64,000 bases of DNA, from contig NZ_JAKRVX010000001.1 of the NCBI RefSeq assembly GCF_023638035.1, positions 434,001 through 498,000 of the forward strand, read 5' to 3'. The translations under genes were made by a program, and so were the position numbers. Under the pieces are notes generated by a model, which saw nothing but the letters and a program-made list of their open reading frames with translations, was not told the origin of the DNA and searched no databases. How positions within the stretch are numbered: position 1 is the stretch's first letter; each line of letters starts with the position of its first letter. The DNA comes from Natronocalculus amylovorans. GTDB taxonomy: Archaea; Halobacteriota; Halobacteria; Halobacteriales; Haloferacaceae. Below are positions 18,201 to 25,731 of this stretch, piece after piece.

Positions 18201-19493
18201 ATGAGATTATTCCCGTTTATTTTCGTCCTCTTTCTGTTTGTGGGGCTCGGTGTCGGTGGGGCATCAGGATCACTCACAGATATTTCTCCTACCCTTACGG
18301 TTGGTGAGGCAGATTCCACTGACTCCCCTATTGATGCCGAAACGCAACTTACAACAGACACATCAGTTGCACAAATTGAGGAGAATATAACCCAAACACG
18401 GACACTGGCAAACGATCCGGACTCGGTTGTCCGGGTTGAATTAGATCGAGAGCACGCCGACTTAGGACCGGCAATCATCGGACAGACCGATCGAACTGCA
18501 GCACAGATCACGCTTGGGTCAATTGAGAAACGGCTTGCAGATGCTGAAAGCGACAGTGAACGACAGCGACGGGTTCTTGACGAATTGAATACGATCGAAC
18601 AACAGATTATCACGCTTGAAGAGAATCAACAGCAAGCGATTACCCAGTACAATGAGGAAGAAATAGACAGTCATCAGTTTGTCTCGGAGATTGTGAAGAT
18701 CACCCACGAAGCTGAAGCATTAGAAGAGCGAATGGGTGTGCTAGTGACTACCGCAAACGAGGCAGGAACAAGTATTGACTCAAATCGCCGCCAAGGGATT
18801 GAGTCAAGTCTTGGAGTGTTTTCCGGACCAGTTAGAACATATGGGTCAGCGATACTTACAGGTGCAGAGCAGCCCGATCGAATCTACGTAGAAACCAGTG
18901 ATGATGGAATCGTCCTCAGTGCAATTGACGGAGACACCTACACGAGAGAGGTACTTCGATCCGATCGCCGCGATCGTGGTGGTGGAACAATCGATCTTGA
19001 GGATGCCGAAGACGTTGTGCAAGCAAGCTATCCGGAGATATGGAACGAAAGCAGCACGATTCGTGTTGATGGGTCCGGATCAACTGTCAGAGTAAGTATT
19101 ACAACGGAAACTGGTGAACTGATCGCGTTTGTCGATGGTGGCTCCGAGCAGGTATTCAAAGAGCACCGACAAGAAACAGTGTCAGAAGTTGTTCCAACGA
19201 ACGAAACGACACGGGCACAGAGCGGCCTCAATGTGACAGTCCAACAGACCTATGTTGGGGGTCCACTGTTGATTTCTGTTGTCGATTCAAATAGTGGAGC
19301 GCCTGTAGAGGAGGCAACAGTCACAGTTGGGCAGGGGTCCGAGGAAAGTGATGTTGTTGGAAAAACAGACAGTGACGGTGAGCTGTATGCATTAGAACCA
19401 CGCGGGACCTATACTGTTGCCGTCCTAAGTGGAACAAATACCGCGTTTGTTGAACTCGATTCAAATGAGCCGCGCGCACTTGGTACACGGTAA
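18201..19493 (+). CDS. Secreted coiled-coil protein with C-terminal carboxypeptidase-regulatory-like domain
   Basis: The protein has about 430 residues. It starts with a signal peptide (MRLFPFIFVLFLFVGLGVGGASG). A long helical, charged region follows (LGSIEKRLADAESDSERQRRVLDELNTIEQQIITLEENQQQ), probably coiled coil, then a beta-rich middle and a C-terminal Ig-like domain (GGPLLISVVDSNSGAPVEEATVTVGQG...TDSDGELYALEPRGTYTVAVLSG) of the carboxypeptidase-regulatory type. There is no C-terminal anchor, so it may be released or held by partners. It is divergent from the membrane-anchored winged-helix gene, 141 bases apart, an arrangement suggesting sensor and effector. An upstream start at 18132 would bury the signal peptide. 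Function unknown. Confidence 0.72.
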   Translation: MRLFPFIFVLFLFVGLGVGGASGSLTDISPTLTVGEADSTDSPIDAETQLTTDTSVAQIEENITQTRTLANDPDSVVRVELDREHADLGPAIIGQTDRTAAQITLGSIEKRLADAESDSERQRRVLDELNTIEQQIITLEENQQQAITQYNEEEIDSHQFVSEIVKITHEAEALEERMGVLVTTANEAGTSIDSNRRQGIESSLGVFSGPVRTYGSAILTGAEQPDRIYVETSDDGIVLSAIDGDTYTREVLRSDRRDRGGGTIDLEDAEDVVQASYPEIWNESSTIRVDGSGSTVRVSITTETGELIAFVDGGSEQVFKEHRQETVSEVVPTNETTRAQSGLNVTVQQTYVGGPLLISVVDSNSGAPVEEATVTVGQGSEESDVVGKTDSDGELYALEPRGTYTVAVLSGTNTAFVELDSNEPRALGTR

Positions 19494-19548
19494 TTACGGA
19501 TACGCATTGGCCATGGGTTTATAACTCATTACAGAACTCAGACCGGCT

Positions 19549-20025
19549 ATGTCTCGTGCAGTTGCCCCAGTGTTTGCAACGATACTCTTGGTTGCGATCG
19601 TTGTCGTCACTGCAGGGGTTGTCTCCGTAGTTGCCGTTGGATTTACCTCGACACTCCCAGATACGACGACAGGAGCTGAAGCGGTAGAGCATCCTGTTGA
19701 ACTTGAAGTGGTCGGACGGACGCTCCAATTTACGAACACAGGAACAGAGACGATTGATGTTGATGAGCTTACGCTGGAAATAAGCGTCTCTGATCAGCCA
19801 GTCGCGTTTCAGCCCACAATTCCATACTTTTCGACGATGGGGTTTAAACCAGGGCCAAGCGGCCCGTTTAACACTGCCAGCAATACGACATGGGTACCTG
19901 GGCAAGACGCAACAATTACGATCGCAGACACAAATGAGCCGGTGCCACAAGTAGGAGACACTGTTACAGTTGAGCTGTGGTACAAGGACGAATACTATGC
20001 GAAAACGAGTTCCACCGTAGAATAA
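19549..20025 (+). CDS. Type IV pilin-like protein
   Basis: The 158-residue protein has the archaeal pilin N-terminus. It begins with a very short positive leader (MSR-A) followed by the hydrophobic helix VAPVFATILLVAIVVVTAGVVSVVAVGF, matching prepilin peptidase substrates. The remainder is a beta-rich extracellular domain (ELEVVGRTLQFTNTGTETIDVDELTLEISV) of the kind found in haloarchaeal pilins and flagellin-like proteins. It is expected to assemble into, or act as a minor subunit of, surface pili. It lies 55 bases downstream of the secreted protein gene on the same strand and may be cotranscribed. No pilus ATPase gene is nearby. Confidence 0.8.
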   Translation: MSRAVAPVFATILLVAIVVVTAGVVSVVAVGFTSTLPDTTTGAEAVEHPVELEVVGRTLQFTNTGTETIDVDELTLEISVSDQPVAFQPTIPYFSTMGFKPGPSGPFNTASNTTWVPGQDATITIADTNEPVPQVGDTVTVELWYKDEYYAKTSSTVE

Positions 20026-20048
20026 CTTTGGTCGTACCGCAGACCCTG

Positions 20049-20672
20049 CTATTCGTCTGGTGCACGAGCGATCGTTGTGATCGCTTTCGGGCTTCCAGGA
20101 TATGCTTGCTGGATATGATGTTCGATATCAACAAACCCAGCCTCTTCGAACATCCTGTCAGCCTCTTCTGCGTCATAAAACAGCATAATCGAATCTGCTA
20201 CTTTTTGCATAGCGGTCGTTCTCGGATAGTCGGGACCAACAACCAGAACGTTATGTCCTGGTTTCACTACGCGACGGAACTCAACCAGTGCGTCCACAGG
20301 GCTTGGCCAGTATTCGATCGAACCGGATGACCAGATAACATCGAACGAGTTGTCTTTGAATGGGAGTCGCTCTGCATCACCACGGTAGAATCGGACTTGG
20401 TCATTCTTACCGAATTTTTTGAACGCCTTCTGCATCTGGTGGATGCTTTGATCCAACCCATGGACGTTCTCCGTGTACTGCAACAGTCCCTGTGTTGCAA
20501 ATCCGGTTCCACAGCCAACATCAAGAACCTGATCGTCCGGCTGGATGTCGAGCAGTTCCAACGCCTCATCACGCATCTCATCGTTCCAGATGAACGGGTT
20601 AATTGTATCGTACACCTTCGAGAGATACTTGTAAAAAAGCCGCGCACGGGCTTTGTTCTCAAGAACACCCAT
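20049..20672 (-). CDS. SAM-dependent methyltransferase (MenG/UbiE-like)
   Basis: The 207-residue class I methyltransferase has the SAM motif VLDVGCGTGFAT (about 48-59), the acidic GLDQSIHQMQKA and the post-motif AERLPFKDNSFDVIWSSGSIEYW. N-terminal KYLSKVYDTINPFIWNDEMRDEALELL resembles enzymes that methylate membrane quinones or tocopherol precursors. A role in menaquinone methylation is plausible in a haloarchaeon but not proven. It is convergent with the pilin gene and divergent from the ATP synthase cluster. Confidence 0.78.
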   Translation of the reverse strand: MGVLENKARARLFYKYLSKVYDTINPFIWNDEMRDEALELLDIQPDDQVLDVGCGTGFATQGLLQYTENVHGLDQSIHQMQKAFKKFGKNDQVRFYRGDAERLPFKDNSFDVIWSSGSIEYWPSPVDALVEFRRVVKPGHNVLVVGPDYPRTTAMQKVADSIMLFYDAEEADRMFEEAGFVDIEHHIQQAYPGSPKAITTIARAPDE

Positions 20673-20752
20673 TATTGGTCAATGTAGCAGCTACGAACAC
20701 ATAATCCTGCGGTTTTGCGTGCGGATTTGGAACCATGTGAACGGTTGTATGC

Positions 20753-20767
20753 GCGGAACAGTTCCGC
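20753..20767. promoter_or_regulatory. 15-base inverted repeat upstream of the atp promoter
   Basis: GCGGAACAGTTCCGC is a perfect 7+7 inverted repeat with one central base, placed immediately upstream of the TATA-like element of atpH. Its position would overlap the BRE/TFB contact region, so a protein bound here could control the whole cluster. No regulator is known to me for it. Confidence 0.5.
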
Positions 20768-20772
20768 AAACA

Positions 20773-20780
20773 CCTTATAC
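20773..20780 (+). promoter_or_regulatory. TATA-like box of the ATP synthase cluster
   Basis: CCTTATAC lies 34-41 bases before the atpH ATG and is the best promoter element seen upstream of the operon. A short leader of roughly 10 bases is expected. Confidence 0.5.
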
Positions 20781-20813
20781 AGCGGTCGTACAATTTCGAA
20801 ACGATCAAAGAGT

Positions 20814-21146
20814 ATGGCGAGACCAGAGGTTCTCGAACGGATTAAATCGGCCGAATCGGAGGCCGAAGACATTATCGCGGCAGCGGAAGCTGATCGCGAG
20901 GAACGTATCGCCGAGGCTCGAAATGAGGCTGACGAGATCCGCGACGCTGCCGGAGAGGAGGCAGACGCACTCGAATCCGATCGTCTCGAAGAGGCTCGTG
21001 AAGAGATCGAGGCCCGTCGAACCGAGATTCTCGAAGCTGGCGAAACAGAGCGCGAAGCGCTTGAAGCTGAAGCCGAGGATCGAATTGACGACGCCGTCGA
21101 ATTCGCAATTGAGCAGTTCAAAAAAGAGGTTCACGCACAGCGATAA
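20814..21146 (+). CDS. atpH: A-type ATP synthase subunit H
   Basis: Subunit H is a peripheral stalk protein that pairs with subunit E to hold the catalytic head of the A-type ATP synthase. The 110-residue protein is almost entirely one alanine/glutamate/arginine-rich helix (EVLERIKSAESEAEDIIAAAEADREERIAEARNEADEI), typical of the right-handed coiled coil of this subunit. The ATG at 20814 follows the promoter elements. It is the first gene of the cluster and ends 3 bases before atpI. A longer frame from 20715 would start upstream of the TATA box and is rejected. Confidence 0.92.
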   Translation: MARPEVLERIKSAESEAEDIIAAAEADREERIAEARNEADEIRDAAGEEADALESDRLEEAREEIEARRTEILEAGETEREALEAEAEDRIDDAVEFAIEQFKKEVHAQR

Positions 21147-21149
21147 CTG

Positions 21150-23312
21150 ATGAGTGTGTTAAGACCAGAACAGATGAGCAAGGTCTCGGTGACCGGATCC
21201 AAAGGCGTTTTGGAGCAAGTCATTGCGACCGTTCACGAGCTAAATCTTGTCCACATTCGTGATTACGACGAATCGTGGGATGGCTTCGAACCCGGAGCCT
21301 CACTGGAGGGTGCAGATCAAACTGCAGAACAGCTCGTAACGGTTCGGTCACTTGAGAGTATCCTTGACATCGATGAAGATGATGCAGAGGGTTCCTTCGG
21401 TGTTGACGAAGCGAAATTACAGGAACAGCTCGAGGCTGTGCGGTCGCGAGTCAATGAAAAAGATGACGAGCGTGATGAGCTTCGAACCCAGATTCGTGAG
21501 ATCCAAGAAGAGATTGAGGCTGTCAAACCATTTGCAGCGCTTGGTATCGATCTCGATCTGTTGAGCGGCTATGACTCTCTCGAGGTTGCCGTTGGACAAG
21601 GAAAGCGAGATGCTGTAGAGATGGCACTCAGCGCATCCGAAGAGATTGAAGCGTACGAGATCTTTGGTGAGGGCCGTGCGATCGCAGTATTCGTAAACCC
21701 GACTCCAGGTGCAACAGATGCCCTTGCAGATGCACTCGTAGGTGTCGACTTTACGACGTACACCATCCCAAACGCTGATGAAAGCCCGAGCGCATACGTC
21801 CAAGGGCTTGAGCAGAAGAAGCGAAAGCTCGAATCAAAGCTCAACACTGTCGAAAGCGAGATCCAGGAAGTTAAACTCGAAGAGGCAGATTTCCTGCTTG
21901 CTGTTGAGGAGAAACTCACGATTGAAGCACAACGGAAAGAGGCACCACTCTCGTTTGCGACGACAAAAAATGCGTTTGTGGCAGAGGGGTGGATTCCAAC
22001 AAAGCGCTTCGATGAGCTCGAGTCTGCACTCCAAGCAACGGTAGGCGACAGTGTTCTTGTTGAGGAGCTTGAAGTTGCAAGCTTCGGATCGGATGGATCA
22101 CACAAACACACAGAACACGTCGCGGGTGGCGAAGAAGTAGCAACCGATGGCGGACACGCATCTAGTTCGGAAACGCCACCGGTGATCCAGAAGGCACCAA
22201 AAGGTGCAGAATCGTTCAAGTTGCTAACGGAAGCAGTGAGCCGACCAAAGTACAAAGAGTTTGATCCGACAATTCTTGTCTTCCTCACGTTCCCGCTCAT
22301 GTTCGGGTTTATGATTGGGGATATCGGATACGGTGCGCTCTACTTGGCGATCGGCTACTTCATGTACAGCCAGTATGAATCAGCCGGGATCAAAAGTCTC
22401 GGTGGCGTTGCAATGTGGGCGGGTGCATTCACGGTGTTGTTCGGGTTCCTCTACGATGAGGTGTTTGGACTCCACTTGTACGAATACACGACGATCATCA
22501 GCCAACCGCTCCCTGAGTACATTGGTATCTCCTACATTAGCAAGGGGATCTTCCCAGGCGACATTGAGTGGGCGATCGGCTGGCTTGTCGTGAGCGTGCT
22601 CTTTGGTGTACTTCACTTGAATATCGCATACGTCCTCCAGTTCATCGAGGACCTCGAGTTCCACGGCGCGAAGGAAGCAATCCAGGAAACCGGATCATGG
22701 ATCCTGCTTCTCAACGGGCTGTGGATCTGGGTGTTCAGTACGCATCTTGAGTCCTCGAAGCCGGAGTTCCTCTTTGAGACCTTCGCTGCAGGTGGTCCGA
22801 TGGCGATCGGGTTTGCTGGGTTCTCTGAAACGGTCGGTATTATCGCGCTTGGTGCGTTCATTGTCGGGTTCTTCCTGCTTGCGTCCGCATCGCTTGCGGA
22901 AGTACTGGAGTTCCTCAACGTCCTTGTGAACGGCCTCTCGTACACACGGATTGCAGCAGTGCTGCTTGCAAAGGCAGGAATGGCGCTCGCAGTCAACCTC
23001 CTTGCATTCGGTGCTGTCCTTGAGGACGGAAGCTACACATTCCTCATGACACCAGGAAGTCTGGAAGCAGCACAGGCGGCAGGACAGAATATTGTCTTCC
23101 CTGGACTGTTCACAGCAGGCGGTGTTATCGGCCTCATTGCAGGACTGTTGGTTCTTGTCTTCGGACATATTATCGTCCTCGCGCTGGGTGTTACGAGCGC
23201 AGGATTGCAAGGAATCCGTCTTGAGTACGTGGAGTTCTTCGGAAAATTCTACGAAGGCGGTGGCGACAAATACGAACCGTTCGGCCACGAGCGCCGCTAC
23301 ACGGACGAGTAG
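21150..23312 (+). CDS. atpI: A-type ATP synthase subunit I (a-subunit homologue)
   Basis: Subunit I provides the ion half-channels next to the rotor ring. The 720-residue protein has a soluble N-terminal half of about 370 residues with coiled coil (QEQLEAVRSRVNEKDDERDELRTQIREIQEEIEAVKPF) and a linker rich in His/Gly/Ser (SDGSHKHTEHVAGGEEVATDGG). The membrane half has about seven helices, starting FDPTILVFLTFPLMFGFMIGDIGYG and including SLAEVLEFLNVLVNGLSYTRIAAVLLAKAGMA with the arginine needed for proton transfer. The ATG follows atpH by 3 bases. It is separated from atpK by 201 bases containing a hairpin. Confidence 0.95.
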   Translation: MSVLRPEQMSKVSVTGSKGVLEQVIATVHELNLVHIRDYDESWDGFEPGASLEGADQTAEQLVTVRSLESILDIDEDDAEGSFGVDEAKLQEQLEAVRSRVNEKDDERDELRTQIREIQEEIEAVKPFAALGIDLDLLSGYDSLEVAVGQGKRDAVEMALSASEEIEAYEIFGEGRAIAVFVNPTPGATDALADALVGVDFTTYTIPNADESPSAYVQGLEQKKRKLESKLNTVESEIQEVKLEEADFLLAVEEKLTIEAQRKEAPLSFATTKNAFVAEGWIPTKRFDELESALQATVGDSVLVEELEVASFGSDGSHKHTEHVAGGEEVATDGGHASSSETPPVIQKAPKGAESFKLLTEAVSRPKYKEFDPTILVFLTFPLMFGFMIGDIGYGALYLAIGYFMYSQYESAGIKSLGGVAMWAGAFTVLFGFLYDEVFGLHLYEYTTIISQPLPEYIGISYISKGIFPGDIEWAIGWLVVSVLFGVLHLNIAYVLQFIEDLEFHGAKEAIQETGSWILLLNGLWIWVFSTHLESSKPEFLFETFAAGGPMAIGFAGFSETVGIIALGAFIVGFFLLASASLAEVLEFLNVLVNGLSYTRIAAVLLAKAGMALAVNLLAFGAVLEDGSYTFLMTPGSLEAAQAAGQNIVFPGLFTAGGVIGLIAGLLVLVFGHIIVLALGVTSAGLQGIRLEYVEFFGKFYEGGGDKYEPFGHERRYTDE

Positions 23313-23371
23313 CGCACCGCGCCATATTTTTATCACCACACAGGGGAGTACGTATAGAGAGGAGTGTATCA

Positions 23372-23417
23372 TGTGTCACGCTAACATGAATAAACGCATG
23401 TTAGCGGGCGTTACACA
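23372..23417 (+). repeat. Hairpin in the atpI-atpK gap
   Basis: CGCTAACATG (23379-23388) and its perfect complement CATGTTAGCG (23397-23406) enclose an 8-base loop. Outside a small internal bulge the flanks TGTGT and ACACA (23372-23376, 23413-23417) can also pair. The element is inside an otherwise tight operon, just before the proteolipid gene. It may be an RNA processing or attenuation element or an operator. A TATA-like TTTTATGA follows near 23440-23448. Confidence 0.6.
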
Positions 23418-23513
23418 CACGTGCTCGAATGTTTTGGGAAGTTTTATGATGACTCTACGGTGAAATACGGATGTTCGGAAGCAAACTAGCCGAAAAACGG
23501 ACTGACTACCTAT

Positions 23514-23759
23514 ATGATCGAAACTATCCCAGAATTGACGACAGTATTGCAGGAAGGAACGCTGACAGACCCACAAGCAGCAGCCGCTCTCGGTGTCGGT
23601 CTCGCTGCGCTCGGTGCAGGATACGCAGAGCGCGGAATCGGTGCAGCCGCAGTCGGTGCGATGGCAGAGGACGAGGATCTCTTCGTTAACGGACTGATCC
23701 TTACTGTCCTTCCGGAAACCATCGTTATTCTCGCACTGGTCGTCGTGTTCCTGGTCTAA
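23514..23759 (+). CDS. atpK: A-type ATP synthase subunit K (rotor proteolipid)
   Basis: The 81-residue protein is a two-helix hairpin: AAAALGVGLAALGAGYAERGIGAAAVGAMA and LFVNGLILTVLPETIVILALVVVFLV. The second helix contains the ion-carrying glutamate in LPETI. Several copies form the c-ring of the rotor, so more of this protein than of other subunits is needed. It is preceded by the largest gap in the cluster, with a hairpin and a possible promoter of its own, which would allow higher expression. A short N-terminal segment of about 18 residues precedes the first helix. Confidence 0.95.
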   Translation: MIETIPELTTVLQEGTLTDPQAAAALGVGLAALGAGYAERGIGAAAVGAMAEDEDLFVNGLILTVLPETIVILALVVVFLV

Positions 23760-23781
23760 ATCGACCACCCACTTTCAACCA

Positions 23782-24363
23782 ATGAGTTTGGAAACAGTTG
23801 TTACGGACATCAAAACGGAGGCCGAAGCGCGCGCGGCAGAAATCCGAGAGGATGGCGAAGACCGTGCCTCGGAGATCATCCAGAACGCCGAAGCAGATGC
23901 TGAGGAGTTACTGGAAGAGCGCAGCGCAGCGATCGAACGACAGATCGAACAAGAGCGCGAGCAGACGCTTTCGAGTGCAAAACTCGAAGCGAAACAGGCT
24001 CGACTTGAAGCGCGCCGAAATGTCCTTGAAGAGGTCCGCGAGCAGGTGGAGACACAGCTTGCAGACCTTGACGAGGATACTCGGGAAGAACTTACGCGAG
24101 AGCTGCTTGACGCAGCCGCAGTTGAGTTCGAAGATGCAGAGCACGTCTCTGTGTACTGCCGAGAATCCGACAAGGCACTCCTAGAATCGATTCTTGACGA
24201 CTACGACGGCTTCGAAGTTGCGGGGACCCGTGACTGCCTAGGCGGCGTTGTTGTCGAGAGCGATGAGTCGCGCGTTCGTGTGAATAACACGTTTGACTCC
24301 GTTCTTGAAGATGTCTGGGACGACAATCTGAAGCAACTCAGCGATCGACTGTTTAACCAATGA
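23782..24363 (+). CDS. atpE: A-type ATP synthase subunit E
   Basis: Subunit E forms the peripheral stalk with H. The 193-residue protein has an N-terminal long helix of about 100 residues (IKTEAEARAAEIREDGEDRASEIIQNAEADAEELLEERSAAIERQIEQEREQT) and a globular C-terminal domain (VSVYCRESDKALLESILDDYDGFEVAGTRDCLGGVVVESDESRVRVNNTFDSVLEDV) typical of the family. It follows atpK by 22 bases and overlaps atpC by four bases (ATGA). Confidence 0.94.
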   Translation: MSLETVVTDIKTEAEARAAEIREDGEDRASEIIQNAEADAEELLEERSAAIERQIEQEREQTLSSAKLEAKQARLEARRNVLEEVREQVETQLADLDEDTREELTRELLDAAAVEFEDAEHVSVYCRESDKALLESILDDYDGFEVAGTRDCLGGVVVESDESRVRVNNTFDSVLEDVWDDNLKQLSDRLFNQ

Positions 24364-25406
24364 GCACAAGCGGCACGTCGAACCCGGAGTACGTCAACGC
24401 CCGTGTTCGTGCACGGCGAGCAGCGCTTTTCAGTGACGAGGAGTATCGAAAGCTGGTCCGAATGAGCCCAGCAGAGATCGCTCGTCGGATGGAAGAAACT
24501 GAGTACGAAACAGAAATTAATGCGCTCGGAAGCCGCCATTCAGGTGTCGATCTGATCGAGTATGCACTGAACCGAAACCTTGCGAAACATTTCGATGACC
24601 TGCTTGGATTCTCTGAAGGGCAGATCTACGATCTGATCGCACGGTATCTGCGAAAGTTCGATGCGTGGAACGCGAAGACGATTATTCGTGGTCTATACGT
24701 AGGCACAACCAGAGAAGAGATTGAAACAGATCTCATTCTTGCAGGAGAGTTCAACGATCGGATGATTCAACGTCTCCTTGAGGCACAAACGATCGAAGAT
24801 GTGGTTACCATCCTACAGGGAACCATCTTCGGGGCGGGCCTCGGAGCCGCATACGCAGACTATGAAGAGACTGGTCTGCTTGTTCCGCTGGAGAACGCAA
24901 TTGACCGAGCGTTCTACGAACACCTGCTCGGTGATCTCCCACGGAGCGAACCAGTCCAACTCTATCGCGAGTTCCTCGTTGCGGAGATCGATTTCCGTAA
25001 CGCCCGGAACGCGCTTCGACTTGCGCGAAGCGGTGCAGATCTCGATCCCGCGGCGTACTATATCGATGGCGGGGAGCTATTCCGCCCATCCGAGCTGAAT
25101 ATGCTGGTACAGAGCCCAGATGAATTGGTGACACATCTCCGAGAGAGCAAGTATGCGCGAGACCTATCTGCAGTACTCGACGATCTTGAGACTGCAGACA
25201 GCCTGATTGCATTTGAGCGCGGGCTGGAAAAAGCACTCTTAGCATACTCAAAACGGCTTGGAAATGTATATCCAATGTCTGTCTGTCCGGTTGTCGCGTA
25301 CATCCTCGCAAAGGAGCGAGAGGTCGAAAACATCCGTGCGATCGCACGCGGTCGTGAAGCTGGGTTGAGTCAATCGGAAATTGAAGAGGAGTTGGTGATC
25401 CTATGA
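24360..25406 (+). CDS. atpC: A-type ATP synthase subunit C
   Basis: Subunit C (V-type d homologue) couples the central shaft to the proteolipid ring. The 348-residue protein begins SNPEYVNARVRARRAALFSDEEYRKLVRMSPAEIARRMEETEYE, and the repeated three-fold helical pattern (DDLLGFSEGQIYDLIARYLRKFDAWNAKTIIRG; LPRSEPVQLYREFLVAEIDFRNARNALRLARSG) and the ending SVCPVVAYILAKEREVENIRAIARGREAGLSQSEIEEELV are family signatures. It overlaps both atpE and atpF by four bases, so translation is coupled. Confidence 0.94.
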   Translation: MSTSGTSNPEYVNARVRARRAALFSDEEYRKLVRMSPAEIARRMEETEYETEINALGSRHSGVDLIEYALNRNLAKHFDDLLGFSEGQIYDLIARYLRKFDAWNAKTIIRGLYVGTTREEIETDLILAGEFNDRMIQRLLEAQTIEDVVTILQGTIFGAGLGAAYADYEETGLLVPLENAIDRAFYEHLLGDLPRSEPVQLYREFLVAEIDFRNARNALRLARSGADLDPAAYYIDGGELFRPSELNMLVQSPDELVTHLRESKYARDLSAVLDDLETADSLIAFERGLEKALLAYSKRLGNVYPMSVCPVVAYILAKEREVENIRAIARGREAGLSQSEIEEELVIL

Positions 25407-25729
25407 GCCAAGAGATCGCAGTTATCGGGAGCCCGGATTTCACGACAGGGTTCCGACTTGCCGGCGTACGGAAATGTGAAAATGTTCCTGATGAACAGAA
25501 GGACGATGACCTCGATGACGCAGTCGAGCGCGTCCTCGAAGACGAGGATGTCGGAATCATTGTAATGTATAACGATGATCTCGATCACCTCTCACGGAAT
25601 GCTCGGACGGCGGTCGAGACTAGCATTGAGCCAACGCTCGTCACGCTTGGTGGCGGCGCAGGCAGCGGCGGTCTCCGGGATCAAATCAAACGAGCCATCG
25701 GTATCGATCTGATGGAGGAAGAAGACTAA
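25403..25729 (+). CDS. atpF: A-type ATP synthase subunit F
   Basis: Subunit F sits on the central shaft with subunit D. The 108-residue protein has the small Rossmann-like fold: [21 protein letters not shown] near the start and [36 protein letters not shown] in the middle. It overlaps atpC by four bases and ends 2 bases before atpA. Subunit D, its partner, is coded 7 kb downstream, beyond the eut genes. Confidence 0.93.
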   Translation: MSQEIAVIGSPDFTTGFRLAGVRKCENVPDEQKDDDLDDAVERVLEDEDVGIIVMYNDDLDHLSRNARTAVETSIEPTLVTLGGGAGSGGLRDQIKRAIGIDLMEEED

Positions 25730-25731
25730 TT

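Noticed and set aside
21569-22300. 243-residue frame antisense to atpI
   Set aside because: Shadow of a clear coding gene; Ser/Arg-rich composition typical of antisense frames in haloarchaea.
23471-23689. 72-residue frame starting MFGSKLAEK before and over atpK
   Set aside because: It runs out of frame into atpK with an Arg/Ser-rich sequence, unlike any real haloarchaeal protein.
24805-25560. 251-residue open frame antisense to atpC-atpF
   Set aside because: It has no family signature, overlaps two certain genes, and arises from the high GC of third codon positions.
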